Shown: positions 22,750-33,115 of the stretch, one piece after another | How positions within the stretch are numbered: position 1 is the first letter of the stretch | How the letters are laid out: the number at the start of each line of letters is the position of its first letter | Source of the DNA: Tricholoma matsutake | Taxonomy: Eukaryota; Basidiomycota; Agaricomycetes; Agaricales; Tricholomataceae | NCBI GenBank assembly: GCA_026075535.2 | Contig: AP026539.1 | Coordinates: forward strand, 7,564,001 to 7,628,000 | DNA length: 64,000 nucleotides | Reading direction: 5' to 3' | The notes under the pieces: model-generated | The model's input: the letters and a program-made list of their open reading frames with translations, nothing else | Databases searched by the model: none | Told to the model about the DNA's origin: nothing | Translations under genes and position numbers: made by a program

Positions 22750-24094
22750 CTTTGACCAGATTTACATCCCAGATGTCGTGGACCTCTGTCTTAAAGTCTT
22801 ACAATACAAGCATGACCATATTCTCTCAGGTCACTACAGACAAAACAAGACCCTTCAACTCATCCAACGTGATTATGTTTGGCCCAACCTCTGCACCTTT
22901 GTGCAGGACTTTTGCAAGTCTTGTACTACATGCAAACACTCCAAATTGCCCTGACACAAGCCTTATGGATTTTTGAAACAACTTCCAGTCCCAGAAAAAC
23001 CTTGGAACTTGATCTCAATGGACTTCATCAAACAGTTATCAAATTCCAATGGGCACACTGCCATTCTGGTCATCATAGACCGACTCTCCAAACAGGACAT
23101 CTTCATCCCCACAGTAAATGAAATCATGGCACAAGAACTTGCTAATCTATTTGTCATGCATGTCTTCTCCAAGCATGGTGTTCCATCTCATGTCACCTGC
23201 GACTGGGGTTCCAAGTTCATTTCCCATTTCTTCTGCTCTCTTGGACAGGCCCTGGATATGAAAATCCACTTCACTTTGGGTTATCATCCCAAAGGTGATG
23301 GACAGACTGAACGCCTCAACCAAACCCTTGAACAGTACTTGCAGATTTTCTGCAACTACCAACAGAATAACTGGTCCCAGTTACTATCTTTGGGGGAATT
23401 CACTTACAACAATGCTCCCTCAGCTTCCACCAGAGTTTCACCCTTTTTTGCCAACAAGGGTTACCACCCAAACATCACGGTTTTCCCAGAGCACAAACTA
23501 GCCTTGCAACATGCGCATCATTTTGTGGTCGACCTTGATGACCTCCACCAGGAACTGTGGAAACAACTCACAGAAGCACAGAAGCACTATCAAGGTCCTG
23601 TGGACAAATGCTGGGCTCCCGCTCCTGACTTCAATATTGGTGACTATGCTTTTGTCAAAGGCAAACACTTACACACTACTCAACCCTCTAAGAAGCGCTC
23701 AGAAAAGTTCTATGGACCTTTTGAAATCATTGCCTGCCTGGGTATCCACTCAGTTACCCTTTGACTTCTGGATCACCTCTGAGCTGTCCATCCTGTGTTC
23801 CATCTCTCCCAACTGGAAGAAGACACCCCCAACACAATTCCTAATCATATACAACCCCCACCTCCTCTGGTCATTATAGATAATGAACTAGAGTACAAGA
23901 TTGCAGAAATCCTTGACTCAAAGATCAACAACCACTGCTGATGCAAGTTACTCTATTTCATGTGGTGGGAAGGTTACAAAGGAACCAATGAAGAAACCTC
24001 CTGGCTTCCAGCTACAGAACTTGATCACGCCCAGGAACTCATTGCAGACTTTCATACTTGTTACCCAGGGGAACCTGGACCTCTTTCCACTTAA
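22750..24094 (+). pseudogene. E integrase and chromodomain (degenerate)
   Basis: An HHCC finger (HDHILSGHY and CKSCTTCK) lies at 22800-22940. The DDE core keeps its acidic residues in SMDFIKQL, CDWGSKF and GDGQTERLN at 23010-23310. A C-terminal chromodomain spans about 23880-24060, with SWLPATELDHAQEL near its end. TGA stops at 23762 and 23939 interrupt it. The frame ends at the TAA at 24092-24094, convergent with the antisense gene that starts its 3' end at 24181. Confidence 0.88.
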
Positions 24095-24180
24095 AACTTG
24101 TTCACTCTGAAACCAATCCACATTCATTCAAAAAATCAACCAAAAAAAAAATCTATTATTGTCAGATCCCTGCAGGATCC

Positions 24181-24994
24181 CTACTCCTCCCTCACTTCCT
24201 CACCCTCTGCTTCCTCTGCCAGTCCTGGCAGCTCCCCCTTTACCTCTTCATCCTCCTCATCATCCTCTTCCTCCTCAGACTCTTGCCTCCACTCTGGATC
24301 CAATGCCCCCTGGATATCTGACATCAAATCCTGGAGGGCCAATATTCCCTCGCTAATGACCTGGAGCTCCCCAGAGCTCCCACAGTTCTTTCTTCACTCC
24401 CTTCACTGCCCCCAAAAACTCCTTAAGCAATTCCATCACTCCTTCATTATTCCCCAGCCCAGATTCTCCTGGCAACTCCTGCCCCTCCCACACTACCTGC
24501 TCACACCTGTGCTTCGCCTTTGTGCAGGGCTCACACACATGACCCTGGGTCCCCATCCAGAAACATGACAACTTTTGATTAGAACATCTACTGGAAGTCA
24601 GCATTGAACTGCAACAAGAAGAAAGGGGAACTTACCTTTTACAAGGGATGGCAGCTTGTAGCTGCACAAGGGCTTCAGTTTTGGGCACCTCTGCCTGCAC
24701 TTTTCCTTTTGCCTTCTTTGTGGGAAAGGTGCTCCCCTCAGCCTTGTTGGGCTCCACTTCCCTGGCTTTCTATTTCTTTTCTGCCCTCTTGGTGGCAGCT
24801 GCTTTCTTCTGCTCCTCCTCTGCAGCCTTCTTCTCTGCCTCCACTCTAGCTGCCTCCACTCTGGCAGCCTCCTCTGCTGCTCGGTGCTCCTCAGCCTCTC
24901 TAGCCTCTTCTTCCAGCCAGAGCTCTTCCATCAACTGCTCCTGCTGGGTCTTGATGGCTGCTATCTTTTCTGCATATGAGGGGACAGAGGACAT
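24181..24994 (-). pseudogene. E antisense accessory gene: Zn2Cys6 protein with intron
   Basis: Exon 1 (24994-24636) starts MSSVPS and encodes a Glu/Ala/Lys-rich helix, a basic stretch (TKKAKGK) and QAAIPCKR. The intron (24635-24588, 48 nt) has GTAAGT at its donor, CTGAC as branch point and TAG as acceptor. Splicing gives C-x2-C-x6-C-x9-C-x2-C-x6-C, the exact GAL4-type binuclear cluster spacing, followed by VVWEGQE. The C-terminus is acidic and contains ALDPEW, as in A3. A TAG in exon 1 (about 24770) and a frameshift near 24358 break this copy. By family analogy the cluster would bind DNA in the nucleus. The role in the element is unknown. Confidence 0.72.
24588..24635 (-). other. Predicted 48-nt intron inside the Zn2Cys6 codons (E)
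   Basis: It splits the Arg codon between the first two cysteines at the same position as the A3 intron (51524-51574) and A4 intron (30041-30092), although the intron sequences differ. Conserved phase and position across families argue for genuine splicing. Confidence 0.7.
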
Positions 24995-25117
24995 GTGTGT
25001 TGAAGGGAGTAGGGTGGTGGTGGTTGTAGGAAGACCTGGGAACCCCATCAAAATCAACAAAAAAGAAATAATTTCCCAATTTGGATTCAAACCTTCATGT
25101 GCCTTGTAGGCTCAGCA

Positions 25118-25132
25118 CTAAGGGGGAAATAC
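25118..25132 (+). promoter_or_regulatory. E polypurine tract
   Basis: CTAAGGGGGAAATAC immediately precedes the 3' LTR and is identical to the tract of A1. Confidence 0.8.
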
Positions 25133-25729
25133 TGTCAAGACCAATTTTCTCGACTGGATTTCTGATTGTTTTCTGCCACCCTTCCCAGCCGCCTTGCATC
25201 ACAGCCCACCTCCTATCAGCAGCACTGCCTAGAGTTGAAATTCTCTCGTTTCCAATTCGATGAAACAGTTTCAGGATATTTGCCTTGGAGGCTGTTTTGC
25301 AAATTATCACAGCCTCAGAAACTCTGATCACCTCTGGCCTTTAGTATTTAAGCTAGCTACTTTTGTCTTGCATTAGCCAGTTTGTAAATCAACCAAGTCA
25401 CCCACTTAATTCCAACCCAATTATGCTCCAAATATTCTCTTAAGTTTATCTTGAACTTTAGCTCATCCTCTCCAGGAATTTCCTGGACCTCTGGTCTTCC
25501 TCTTTACCTTTGTCTTGAAATTAGGACACTTGATGAGGAGAAGGGCACAACTTCTTATAAGTTGAAGCCAAGTCTGTTCTGTCCCCACTCTTGGTATGGC
25601 ACTTCAAGTAAACCTTGCCCTGGAATCCTGTTGGGTTCCCTGCCCTGCTTGATCCATCCTTATCAGCTCTTACCATCTGGGTACAACTGGAAATCTGATG
25701 ACTTCCTTCCTCCAGCTCAGAACTTAACA
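25133..25729 (+). repeat. E 3' LTR
   Basis: 597 bp from TGTCAAGACC to CAGAACTTAACA. TATTTAA at 25345-25351 and AGTTTGTAAAT at about 25379 parallel the promoter/start motif of family A. It is followed directly by the interrupted protease of element F. Confidence 0.82.
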
Positions 25730-27650
25730 ATGGCATTCTTGTCTGGCTTCCATGAAACAAGTGCGACAGTGGGATGGACACCAGCTCATTGTAACCTCCC
25801 CAGTATGCCAGTTGACCTCTGGGTTATGGTCTCAAAGCCATGGATAGCCCAAGATCACCTTCTGCTTTCCTAACTGAGTGACAGCAAAAAGGGCATGCTC
25901 ACTATGATCTTTGTAATGGAGGACCAGGTCTACAACCTCTCAGATGGCACCAGCTTTGTTTGGGGACCCATCCACATTATAAACAGGTATCGGATGCAAG
26001 AGTGAGCAAGTATTCAGGCAATGTTGTTGTGTGAGATGGGCATTAATGAAGAGACCAGTTGCACCAAAGTCCAGGAGCCCAGAGACACCGAGTATCTGTC
26101 CAGTGTCAGTGGTCTGTAGTTTGATTGCTAGGTTCAAGGAATGTGTAGAGGGAGTGGATGCGATGATATATTTGCATGGTAGTTTGCACTCCCATGATTT
26201 AATTCTGGGGCATGGGGCAGAGGGAGAGATAGAAAAAGCAGGTACATCTTCAGCCAACTTTGAAGGGTCAGAGAGGGGAACAGTCATAGAATTAGATTCA
26301 TCCTCTGGGAATTCAACTGACAAAACTTCTCAAAGTGGTTATGGACAGGCAGTGAGGGCATACAATTCACTCATTGCAAATAGAAAAATCCTGCTCCTCT
26401 ACAACTTCTGACTTGATCTCCTCTGCAACCTGGTCCTTTGCTTCCTTGACATCTACAAGCACCAACAGGTCCTGGAGAAGTTCATCTCACCCCTCAGGGG
26501 TGAGCATGTGAATATCCTGATGATGGGGACATGCTCTGGCCATGTGTCCAGTTTCCCCACAGTGGTAGCAGAGATCCAACCTATGCACATGGCTACAGGC
26601 TCCATCAACATCCATTGGTAACAGGACATTGATGGCTGGTGCAGAAGTCTGACAGACAGGAATGGGGGTTACACTGGGGAAGGGTTCTATTGAAGGTGTA
26701 GGGCACCTGAGTGGTAGTTGGAGCACAGAATGCAGCATTAAACATTGCATTTGTGAGTCAGTTCTCATCACAGAGTGAAGCAGCTTCATACCAAGTGTAG
26801 ATATCATCATCTGCCTGTGCCCTTCCAACATCTGTGCAATCTGGTCCTGAATCTCTCAATTGAGGCCCCGTTGGAACTTCACCACAACTGGTAGCCCATT
26901 CCCATATCCTGCCATATCCACCAAATCCTTAAACTCATTGATATAATCATCCATGGATCAATGTGCCTGATGGTAAGAGGATGACTCAAGCCATGTCACT
27001 GCTCAGTGGCACTCGTTCAGGGGATAGAAGTGGCATACAAACTCTGCTCAAACATCACCCCAAGTGGAGAATGGTAGAGAACCAAGCTCTTTAGTTTGGT
27101 ACAGAATACAGTCCATGTAGAGATAGGCACATTCAGATTTCATGTATGTAAAGGCCCAATGAAATTTTTGCAGCATTGTCGATGAATTGATGCAACTGGA
27201 GACTGATGTACAACTCACAGGCATTAAGGAATGCATGCCCCTGTGCACATGCACCATTAAATTTGGTGGGGGGGACAGTTTGATCTGGGCATGCTCCTTA
27301 GTGGGCATGTTAGGTGGTGCATCGTTATTGGGCACGCTTGGAGTCGCAATGGGGGAAATATTGGTTGTGGAGCTAGTCTGAAGGGTTCTGACAAAGTTTT
27401 CGATTGTAGATTTAAGCAAATTGATTTGCGCGTGCATTCTGGTAATGTTGCTTTCAAGCATGTCAAGGCGTTCTGATGCGTCCATGGTGCTAGGAGGCAC
27501 ATTAAGCAAAAATGGTGGCATGCTGAAGGCGGGACTGTTGGGAACAGTGTGTAGGGAGTCCATGGAGCTTTGGGAAGTGTTGTCCACTCCATACCTGCCT
27601 ATCTTTGGCAGCACATTCACGATGTCAGGCCTTAGGAGAGAGTTAGGCAA
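25730..27650 (-). pseudogene. Element F: Gypsy Gag and protease relic
   Basis: Reading leftward: a Gag N-terminal region with a coiled-coil-like segment (27048-27650) and capsid remnants. A CCHC knuckle, CYHCGETGHMARAC, follows at about 26515-26560, preceded by PMDVDG, as in many agaricomycete Gypsy Gags. The protease has LLDFGATGLFI near 26050 (expected DSGAT) and VILGYPWL near 25855. RT and later domains are absent because E ends at 25729. Frames shift several times. The Gag start is not clear: the frame opens with TTG at 27650 and the upstream part is displaced by a G LTR. Confidence 0.78.
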
Positions 27651-28082
27651 CCTTAGAGGCAGGCCACTTAATTAATAGACTAGCAAAGGGAAATCCAAAG
27701 TTAAAATTATAGTACATATTACAGGGATTGGAGGTGCACCTAGAAAAGGGAAATCTGAAGAGAAAAATCTAAGGACCCCTTTGCCAATGCCCAGTATATG
27801 TGAAGACTGCAAAAATCAAATAATAACCTAAAAATAGAAAAGGTAGAGATAGGCAGATCAAGGCCAACACATGACATCATACCAAGGGGTAGATGTCCGA
27901 AAGGGTACTCCACCTCTAAATATAAAACTGTCAACATGCAAAAAAGTGATAGAAAGGAAAATTAGTAATAAAATAAGGAAAATCATAGAAAATGAAGAAT
28001 AGAAGGAAATGAAGTGAGGAAAAATATAGGACAAATGTAAAAAATAGGAGAAACACACAGGGTACCCCCTAGTCCCCTTACA
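27643..28082 (-). repeat. Second family G LTR, diverged
   Basis: Reverse complement of the 7349-7774 sequence. The right end reads CTAGTCCCCTTACA, giving TGTAAGGGGACTAG on the minus strand. The left end is rearranged by about 20 bp of unrelated sequence, and no clear target duplication is seen, so the left limit is approximate. Confidence 0.7.
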
Positions 28083-28197
28083 ATGACCAGGTCAACCAGA
28101 TACATTCACCAGCATCATGTCCTGCATGATATTTCTGCAATGATAGTGTTTTTACCAGAAACAATATTGGAAAAAAATTGCATGCAAACTGAGATGT
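28083..28197. other. Short non-coding gap
   Basis: Lies between the G LTR and the DUF6589-like relic. I see nothing identifiable in it. Confidence 0.5.
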
Positions 28198-29388
28198 CTA
28201 TATCTTCTTGATGTTGAAAAGAAGATGTAGAATTTTGGATGCATAGTTGTTGGACCCAGCAACACAGGAGATGCATGCAAGGTCAGAAAGAATATCTTCA
28301 ATTTGTCCAAAGTCCCCATCTGACACAGCATGGACCAGCTCTAGCATGTAAAGTAGGTCTCTAATTAGCTGAATGACATTTTCATGAGTGGTGTCCAAGT
28401 TGAATTCACTTTGATGTTTCCCTGGCACTGGTGGCATCATCATTGGAAGCATCAGACCCAGAAGCACCATTTTCACTGGAGGAGTCATCAGTTGTAGGCT
28501 GTGATGTTGTTTTCTGAGCTTTTTATGCCTTGGGCTTGGGCTTGGGCTTCTCACTCAGTTCCATCTTCTCAGTAGAAGTAACATATTTTTCCAGGATATC
28601 ACTTGCCAGTTTCAAGATTTAATCTGTAATAGGCCATGACTCTGCAAATGCATCCAAAGATGAGAATCCACAGACATCTCGCCAAGGATTAATAATGAGT
28701 CCATCAAGAATTTGGGTGAGCGCAGTTAGCAGAGCATGAAAGTCTGGATGATCAGCACCCAGTTGAACCTTCTCAAGAACTGTGAAGAAGTGTGACAAAG
28801 TGCCATATTTGTTTATCATGCCTCAGTGAACATGAAGTAGGGCCCAGACCAAATTCATTGTCAAATGAAAAGTTCCAAAACCTAGCTGGAAGATTTCATG
28901 ACAAGTCCATGGGGTGAGGTCTTCATTTTGCATTGCTTGGCCCCCACAGATACATGCATTTGTAAGTTATCATTGAACGTCGGAATTGCATACTTGTCCA
29001 AGTTTTCTGGTGCATGATCTAGCAGGACCAGATATACATTGTCATGAACCAAAAGATTTACCTTGATTGATGCTTCTTCGATCATTGAGGCTCTGAGAGG
29101 ATAGAATTTAGTCATGTGTTCAGTGGGAGTAGATGGTGTGGAATATTTTGAAATTCTTTGCAAGTCTGGTACTCAGTGAATCCTTTCAAATATTTGAAAA
29201 GAATTTTCGAGATATTGATGTTGTTTTGTGTGACATATGACCGCATGGATACCCATGAAAGGACAAAGATTGGACATTTTGACAGGGGATGAGTTCTTCA
29301 AGTTCTTTATCATGGGTGTGAGTGCCATATCTTCCAGATGAGTATTGATGAGCTCATAGATGACAGCAAACATTGATAGTTGTGTCAT
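28198..29388 (-). pseudogene. DUF6589-like protein relic
   Basis: Four collinear fragments on the minus strand (29388-29173, 29163-28882, 28819-28619, 28554-28198) form one broken gene. The last has the sequence GDFGQIEDILSDLACI followed by AGSNNYASKILHLL. This resembles the conserved GDFGR...DLACMF...GSNNY region of the DUF6589 family, a multicopy agaricomycete family of unknown function often found among transposons. Assignment is from memory of that motif. Stops and frame changes show it is dead. No terminal repeats were found around it. Confidence 0.5.
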
Positions 29389-29819
29389 GTATTATTGTTT
29401 ATTCACACACATGTGACTACATGGTCTGTGCGCATTTTTGGGTATATAAAGGCTCCCACATTCCATCAACTTTCCTTGGGCTTGCCCCCAATCTTTCCAC
29501 ATTCAATTTTTGAGTGTTTTATTACTAGTATAGCATTATTAGTGACTGGAATTCATTAGTACAGCCTTAGTAGCCTACAAAATTCATTAGTTTAGCTTTA
29601 GTAGTCTACAAAAGTTCAAGGTGGTATGTACTATGTATATAGACCAGTTGCAACTGACTACAACCAGTTTTCATTGGTTTTAAATAAATGTTCAATCTGT
29701 AGAACTGCAACTGACCATCAGCAAAATCCAAGGCAACCACAACCAAAAAAAAACTGGACTGAGGTTCAGTTCAGTTTGGTTTTGGTTTTTTTCCGGTTGC
29801 GTGAACTGGACCTTCAAAC
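29389..29819. other. Non-coding stretch with a TATA box
   Basis: GTATATAAAGG at about 29440-29450 is a good plus-strand TATA box, and the downstream sequence is AT-rich. No protein is recognised. The right edge (about 29820) is where fragment A4 begins within its antisense gene, so this could drive transcription into A4, but that is speculative. Confidence 0.35.
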
Positions 29820-30630
29820 ACTAGCTGCAAAGGCTGAGGCAGTGCGCCAGGAGGCAGAGGTGCGGAAGAAGGAAGCGGCGGCCACAAGAAGAAGCGGGTG
29901 GCTGTGGCCACGGGTTTGGGGGAAGAGGCTGAGGGGAGCAAGTCCCCAAAGAAGAAAAAGGTTGCCAAGTTGAAGGCGAGAGTGGGATTGGAGGAATCCA
30001 ATGGCCCGGTGCAAGTGCAGGCAGCTTTGTCTTGCAAAAGGTAGGGTTTTTGTTTTTACTTGTCCTTTGTCCTTTACTGAAAAGTGGCACAGATGGAAAT
30101 ACCAGAAAATTTTGTGTTTCAAGATGGGCATGCAGGGATGTGTGTGCGACAATTGCACATGCATCAAGCACAAATACAAGGAGGTAGTGTGGGAGGGGCA
30201 GGAGGCCCCTGCAGCAAAAATGGCAGGAATGGCAGGGAATACCAGGGAGATCATGGAGCTGCTGCAGCAGCTGGTGAAGATGGTGAGGAAAGGGTTTGGG
30301 GAGGTCGCAAGTATGGTGTGGGAGTCAATGGAGGAGGTTTGGGACACATTAGACCCAGAGTGGGAGGAGGACAAAAGCGCTGGGGAGGAGAGTGACAAAG
30401 AGGAAGACAAAGTCGAGCAGGTGGTGAGGGAGTCCAGGCAGGAAAGATGCAGAATCTGCCAGTCTGGAGACAACTGGGTGGCATTCCAGAAATATCTGGA
30501 GAAGAGGCAGGTGGATGATGATGAGGAGAATGAGGGTGAGGAAGAGGGTGAGGGTGAGGAAGAGGGTGAGGGTGAGGAAGAGGGTGAGGGTGAGGAAGAG
30601 GGTGAGGCAGAGGCAGAGGTGGAAGTGTAG
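29820..30630 (+). pseudogene. A4 antisense accessory gene, 5' truncated, zinc cluster mutated
   Basis: Exon 1 is truncated on the left and frameshifted near 29890, but keeps SPKKKKV at about 29945-29970. The intron is 30041-30092 (52 nt). Exon 2 (30093-30630) is open to the TAG at 30628. After splicing the first-pair second Cys is Trp and the last Cys is Tyr, so two of six zinc ligands are lost. The tail has LDPEW and about four copies of an 18-bp repeat encoding EGEEEG (30532-30606). AATAAA follows at 30674. It converges on A4 pol, whose stop is at 30729. Confidence 0.72.
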
Positions 30631-30728
30631 GGATCAGGTTGGATCCAAAAATTCTTTTTATTATTTTTTGTTTGTAATAAATTTGTTTCTGAATTGTGGC
30701 TGAGTGAATGAGTAATGGTGAAGAGGAA

Positions 30729-30972
30729 TTAAGTGGATAATAGACTGGGTTTCTGCGGGTAGCAGGTGTGAAAATCTGCAAGGAGTTCTTGGGCGTGATT
30801 GAGTTCTGTAGCAGGTAACCAGGAGGTTTCTTCATCAGTTCCCTGGTAACCTTCCCATTGGATGAGGTAGAGTATCTTGCAACAATGTTGGTTGTTGACC
30901 TTGGAATTGAGGACTTTGGCAATCTCATACTTGAGCTTGTCATCAATAGTGATAGGAGGAGGTGGGGGTTGT
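30729..30972 (-). pseudogene. A4 Pol C-terminus: chromodomain
   Basis: Encodes YEIAKVLNSK through SWLPATELNHAQELL to a TAA at 30729, matching the chromodomain tail of A1. It stops at 30972 because A3 inserted there (5-bp flank GTTGT at 30968-30972). The rest of A4 pol must lie beyond the right end of the window. Confidence 0.82.
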
Positions 30973-31690
30973 TGTTAAGAACTGATCCTAAAAGGCACAT
31001 CGGAATCTGGATGGACCCTGCAGATGTCGATAATGGAAAGTTGTCAGGTTGTAGCGGGTCCTGCGAAGGGGAACAGAAAGGACTTGGCTTCAGCTTATAA
31101 GAAGCTGCACCCTTCACCTTGTCTAGTGTTCTAATTTTGAGACAAAGGTTTGGTGGTAAGATCGGGGAAGTGCAGGTGAATGTGGGGAAGGAGTATGGAG
31201 GGACTTTGGTTAAGTTCAGATGAGACTAAAGCTTGGAAGGAAGAACTGGAGGTTGAGTCAAATGAAGTTCAGACTCTTCGAGGACAGAGGTAGAAGTAGA
31301 ACAAAATTTAGATTGGCAAGTTAAAGACAGGGCTTTGTTGAGTCTATGTCAATATACAAACTGAGGAATACAAGGTGAAACTAACTAAGCTTAAATATGG
31401 TAGTCCAGAATAAAGGCAGAACAGAAGCAGAGGCTGTGGAAGTGTCTCGACTGCATAGATAAATTACCTAGCGGGAGCCGCACAGGAATCCATAGTCAAA
31501 TTTGCAAAAGGGACAGCAGCCTTGGGAAAGTGGCTGTGGTTGCTGTACAAGGCAGCCTGGTGCACAGCAGTGTGGTCAGTGCAAGGCAGCTGGGAATGAA
31601 AGTGGGAGGAGTTGACAAATGTCGGGTTTGAGGTGCGGAAAAGGGTCAGATGGATGCGGGTTCCAATCGGGTGAGGAATGGTTCTTGACA
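30973..31690 (-). repeat. A3 3' LTR
   Basis: 718 bp from TGTTAAGAAC to GTTCTTGACA, similar to the A1 LTRs but with more CpG decay. The start motif AGTTTGTATAT is present in the sense direction near 31350-31370. Confidence 0.9.
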
Positions 31691-31705
31691 GTATTTCCCC
31701 CTTAG
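31691..31705 (-). promoter_or_regulatory. A3 polypurine tract
   Basis: Sense CTAAGGGGGAAATAC, as in A1 and E. Confidence 0.8.
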
Positions 31706-31826
31706 TGCTGAGCCCACAAGGCACATGGGTGTTTGAGTCCAAATAAGGAAGTTGGTTGAAATTCGGAATGTGGCAATTGGTTGAAAAAATTTTCATGTTG
31801 TTTCCTACTCCCACCACCTATCCAAT

Positions 31827-31898
31827 ATGTCCCCCCCAGCAGTCTCTGTGAACATCAAATTGGTCACAATGAAGGCCCAACATGAACAGAGGGAGCAG
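31827..31898 (+). CDS. A3 antisense Zn2Cys6 gene, first 24 codons
   Basis: The ATG at 31827 begins MSPPAVSVNIKL. The frame is cut after 24 codons by C2, with the 4-bp target duplication GCAG at 31895-31898, and continues in the same frame at 51255. The start codon is supported by the identical position in A1 (5054). The main description is at 51251-52097. Confidence 0.75.
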
Positions 31899-32967
31899 TA
31901 ATGATACTCGACCAGGAAACCCAAACAAAACCCACAATAAGGTCTCAAATGGTATAACTCTAGTTAGAGGAAGGTTGCAAGGTGGTACTAAATATCACTG
32001 CTGTTACCCAAGATTAGAAAAATGACTTTAGAGAGGGTCTGATGAAGTTTGATGAGGTTTGAGGGTGTACAGAGTGCTATGATGATGTTCAAGGGAAGTT
32101 CGATGAGGCTCGAGGGTGTACGAAGTGCTGTGGTCATGTTCAAAGAAAGTTCAAAGAGGTTCAAAGATATTTGAAGAAGTTTGATGAAGTTCGAAGGGTT
32201 TACAGAGGACGAGGATGACTTCGATGATGGCTGAGGATAGACTATAGGGATGTAGAAAGGCTTTCAAGAGGGGATAGATGATAGATGATTGTTTAGAGAA
32301 GCTAGTATGAAGAGTTTGAAGAAGTTTGGCATAAAACACTGAACTTCTAGACTAAGTCAAGAGGCTTGGACTCAAGAGGATTGCTCTTAAATCAGACAAT
32401 TTGTGTCAGAGGACAATCTATTCTGTCTTTCTAAGTAGCTAGTACAAGGCTATATATGTTTGGGAGAGGTGATACTAAAAAGGAAATAAAACATGAGGAA
32501 TACATGAGGCAAGATATAAAATAATAGAGAATCTTTGCAAATCATAGAATAAATGAAAGAAGATGAGAAGGGAAACATATAGAGTCACGATTTATTATGG
32601 GTACCTGTCCCCATTGATCCAATATATCATCAAGATGTCAAAGCACCACAATCACATCCTAAAATCCTGTCGTTGTGTCTCCTCGTGTCTGGTGGTGCTT
32701 GATATGTGATGCACTAACTCTTACAAGGTGTGCTGCATGTATCTGAAGGGCGGTGCAATAGGTATACAGCGGCCAAAGTCATTCGAACTTGCTTGAAGTG
32801 TTGCAAAGTCATTCGAAGTTGTTTGAAATCATTTGAAGTAGTTCAAAGTAGTTTTGGAGCGGTCTCACAGGGTTTGTAGGGGTTTGTAGGGGTTGGGAGC
32901 ATGTGTTTTGATGTGTCGATGCCTTTGGAGACATTCCCAGAGCTTAGTGTGCACAGTGGACCTATCA
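31899..32967 (-). repeat. C2 3' LTR
   Basis: 1069 bp from TAATGATACT (ancestral TGATGATACT) to GGACCTATCA. A purine tract (sense AGTAAGGGGGAGGA) abuts it at 32968-32981. Confidence 0.9.
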
Positions 32968-32981
32968 TCCTCCCCCTTACT
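32968..32981 (-). promoter_or_regulatory. C2 polypurine tract
   Basis: Sense AGTAAGGGGGAGGA immediately precedes the 3' LTR. The related sequence AGTAAGGGGGAGGA recurs internally in C3 near 63157, and CTCCCCCTTACTGAGA is at 35963, which suggests a second, central purine tract. Confidence 0.6.
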
Positions 32982-33115
32982 GAAATCCTGACAGTCCCAG
33001 TCAGCTGATCAGAGTCACGTGCGAAATGTGTGATTGTGTTGAAGCTGTAAACAAAACTTGAAAAAACTTCTCGTTCTCCTTCATCAACCTACACCCTCAA
33101 TACTAGCTTTTCATC

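Larger units (their letters stand above)
19730..25729 (+). mobile_element. Element E: A-related chromodomain Gypsy, 5' truncated
   Basis: Plus-strand Pol resembles that of A1 and A3 through protease, RT, integrase and chromodomain. An antisense accessory gene, polypurine tract and 597-bp 3' LTR follow. Gag and the 5' LTR are missing, cut at the C1 LTR edge (19729/19730). A foreign block interrupts the RNase H/integrase boundary at 21566-22749. The LTR differs from family A in length and sequence, so E is a separate family. Confidence 0.88.

Noticed and set aside
24770..25090. Start of the E antisense protein at 25090
   Set aside because: The Met at 24994 aligns with the start of the A1 and A3 proteins. 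The upstream 32 codons have no counterpart there.
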